DNA from: Amycolatopsis sp. CA-128772
GTDB lineage: Bacteria; Actinomycetota; Actinomycetes; Mycobacteriales; Pseudonocardiaceae
Direction of reading: 5' to 3'
DNA: 43,037 nucleotides
Assembly (NCBI RefSeq): GCF_002904295.1
Contig: NZ_PPHG01000066.1
Span: 174,622-217,658 of the forward strand
Shown: piece after piece, positions 42,525 through 43,037 of the stretch
How the letters are laid out: each line of letters opens with the position of its first letter
Position numbering within the stretch: position 1 is the first letter of the stretch
Program-made: the position numbers and the translations under genes
Notes under the pieces: generated by a model
What the model saw: the letters and a program-made list of their open reading frames with translations, nothing else
What the model was told of the DNA's origin: nothing
Database searches by the model: none

Positions 42525-43037
42525 TCAGAACTCGTCGTCGCGGATCATGCCGCGCAGCCGGGTGAGGGCCCGGTGCTGCGTCACGCGGACGTTGCCCGGG
42601 GAGATCCCGAGCGCTTCGGCGGTTTCGGTCGCCGAGAAGCCGACGGCGATGCGCAGGGTCAGGATTTCCTGCTGCACGCGCGGCAGCGAGGCGAGCAGCC
42701 GGCCGAGCCGGGCGCCGAGGTCGAGGTGCAGCGCGTGGCTTTCCGGTTCGTTGCCGGCGAGCAGCGGGCGCTCGGGGAGCTCGGGGACGGGCTCAGAGCG
42801 GTCGCGGGCGACGGCGCGGTAGGCGTCGGCGACCTTGTTCGCGGCGATCGCGTGGACGAGGTAGAGGAAGGAGCCGCCGCGGTCCTGGTAGTCGGGCAGG
42901 GCCTTGAGCACGGCCAGGCAGACTTCCTGGGCGACGTCGTCGGCCGAGAGGTAGGAGAGGTCGCGCCCGCCCATCCGCGCGCGGCAGTAGCGGACCACCA
43001 CGGGCTCGATCATCTGGAGCAGCGAGTGGATGGCGGC
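42525..43037 (-). CDS. SigD/ShbA-like sigma factor (5' end missing)
   Basis: The 170 visible codons continue to the window edge, so the N-terminus is missing; the ATG at 43013 is internal to sigma region 2 (VVRYCRARMGG). Region 2 continues as YLSADDVAQEVCLAVLKALP, which recognises the -10 element, and region 4 is LPRVQQEILTLRIAVGFSA followed by the helix-turn-helix ISPGNVRVTQHRALTRLR. The best match in memory is the SigD group of mycobacteria and its Streptomyces relative ShbA, which controls the principal sigma gene in streptomycetes. Its regulon here is unknown. Confidence 0.88.
   Translation of the reverse strand, partial: AAIHSLLQMIEPVVVRYCRARMGGRDLSYLSADDVAQEVCLAVLKALPDYQDRGGSFLYLVHAIAANKVADAYRAVARDRSEPVPELPERPLLAGNEPESHALHLDLGARLGRLLASLPRVQQEILTLRIAVGFSATETAEALGISPGNVRVTQHRALTRLRGMIRDDEF

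Overview
The window is very GC-rich, strongly coding-biased DNA from an actinomycete of the mycolata/Pseudonocardiaceae type; Amycolatopsis or a close relative is my best guess. The evidence is the gene order DUF349 protein - miaA - dapF - hflX - lexA/LysM protein - nrdR, which parallels the mycobacterial chromosome, plus an AftB-like arabinosyltransferase, a mycothiol-type DinB-like protein, a SigD-like sigma factor and many GTG or leaderless starts.

Layout. 1-3.5 kb: a non-coding edge with a 14-bp tandem repeat and two inverted DnaA-box-like sites, then a DUF349 protein (-), miaA and dapF (+). 3.5-10.5 kb: an accessory insertion relative to the mycobacterial order. It holds a three-gene cassette (secreted-type signal absent, trypsin-like Nal1-type protease; a degenerate ATP-grasp-like protein; an intact RimK-like ATP-grasp ligase), a valyl-tRNA synthetase lacking the usual C-terminal coiled coil, and an MFS exporter divergent from an ArsR-type regulator with a clear operator. 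10.5-20 kb: hflX, a secreted membrane-anchored propeller-like protein, lexA divergent from a LysM protein across two SOS boxes, then nrdR and the B12-dependent ribonucleotide reductase nrdJ. nrdJ is interrupted by a 356-residue intein with a LAGLIDADG endonuclease. Three DnaA-box-like sites spaced exactly 32 bp lie before nrdR.

20-29.5 kb: AftB-like glycosyltransferase; a detoxification operon (azoreductase and SMR/Gdx exporter) divergent from a TetR regulator with two operators; a prolyl oligopeptidase; a membrane-anchored zinc peptidase; a TIGR03086 protein; a MocR regulator with a small partner gene; a CBS-pair protein. 29.5-32.5 kb: a visibly lower-GC island carrying a single large gene with an N-terminal SIR2-like domain, a degenerate P-loop region and a helical C-terminus, a likely horizontally acquired anti-phage protein.

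32.5-43 kb: a MuiA/DUF4139 protein, a secreted S15-type hydrolase with an apparent one-base frameshift, a YdcF/DUF218 protein, a bicovalent-type FAD oxidoreductase, a two-component system, a secreted M23 peptidase, a DUF4192 protein, a hairpin-rich intergenic stretch, a small membrane protein and a 5'-truncated SigD-like sigma factor running off the right edge. No rRNA, tRNA, CRISPR array or complete insertion sequence was seen.

The strongest candidates for undescribed biology are the protease/pseudo-ATP-grasp/ATP-grasp cassette, the SIR2-type gene in its island, and the regularly phased DnaA-like sites before nrdR-nrdJ.
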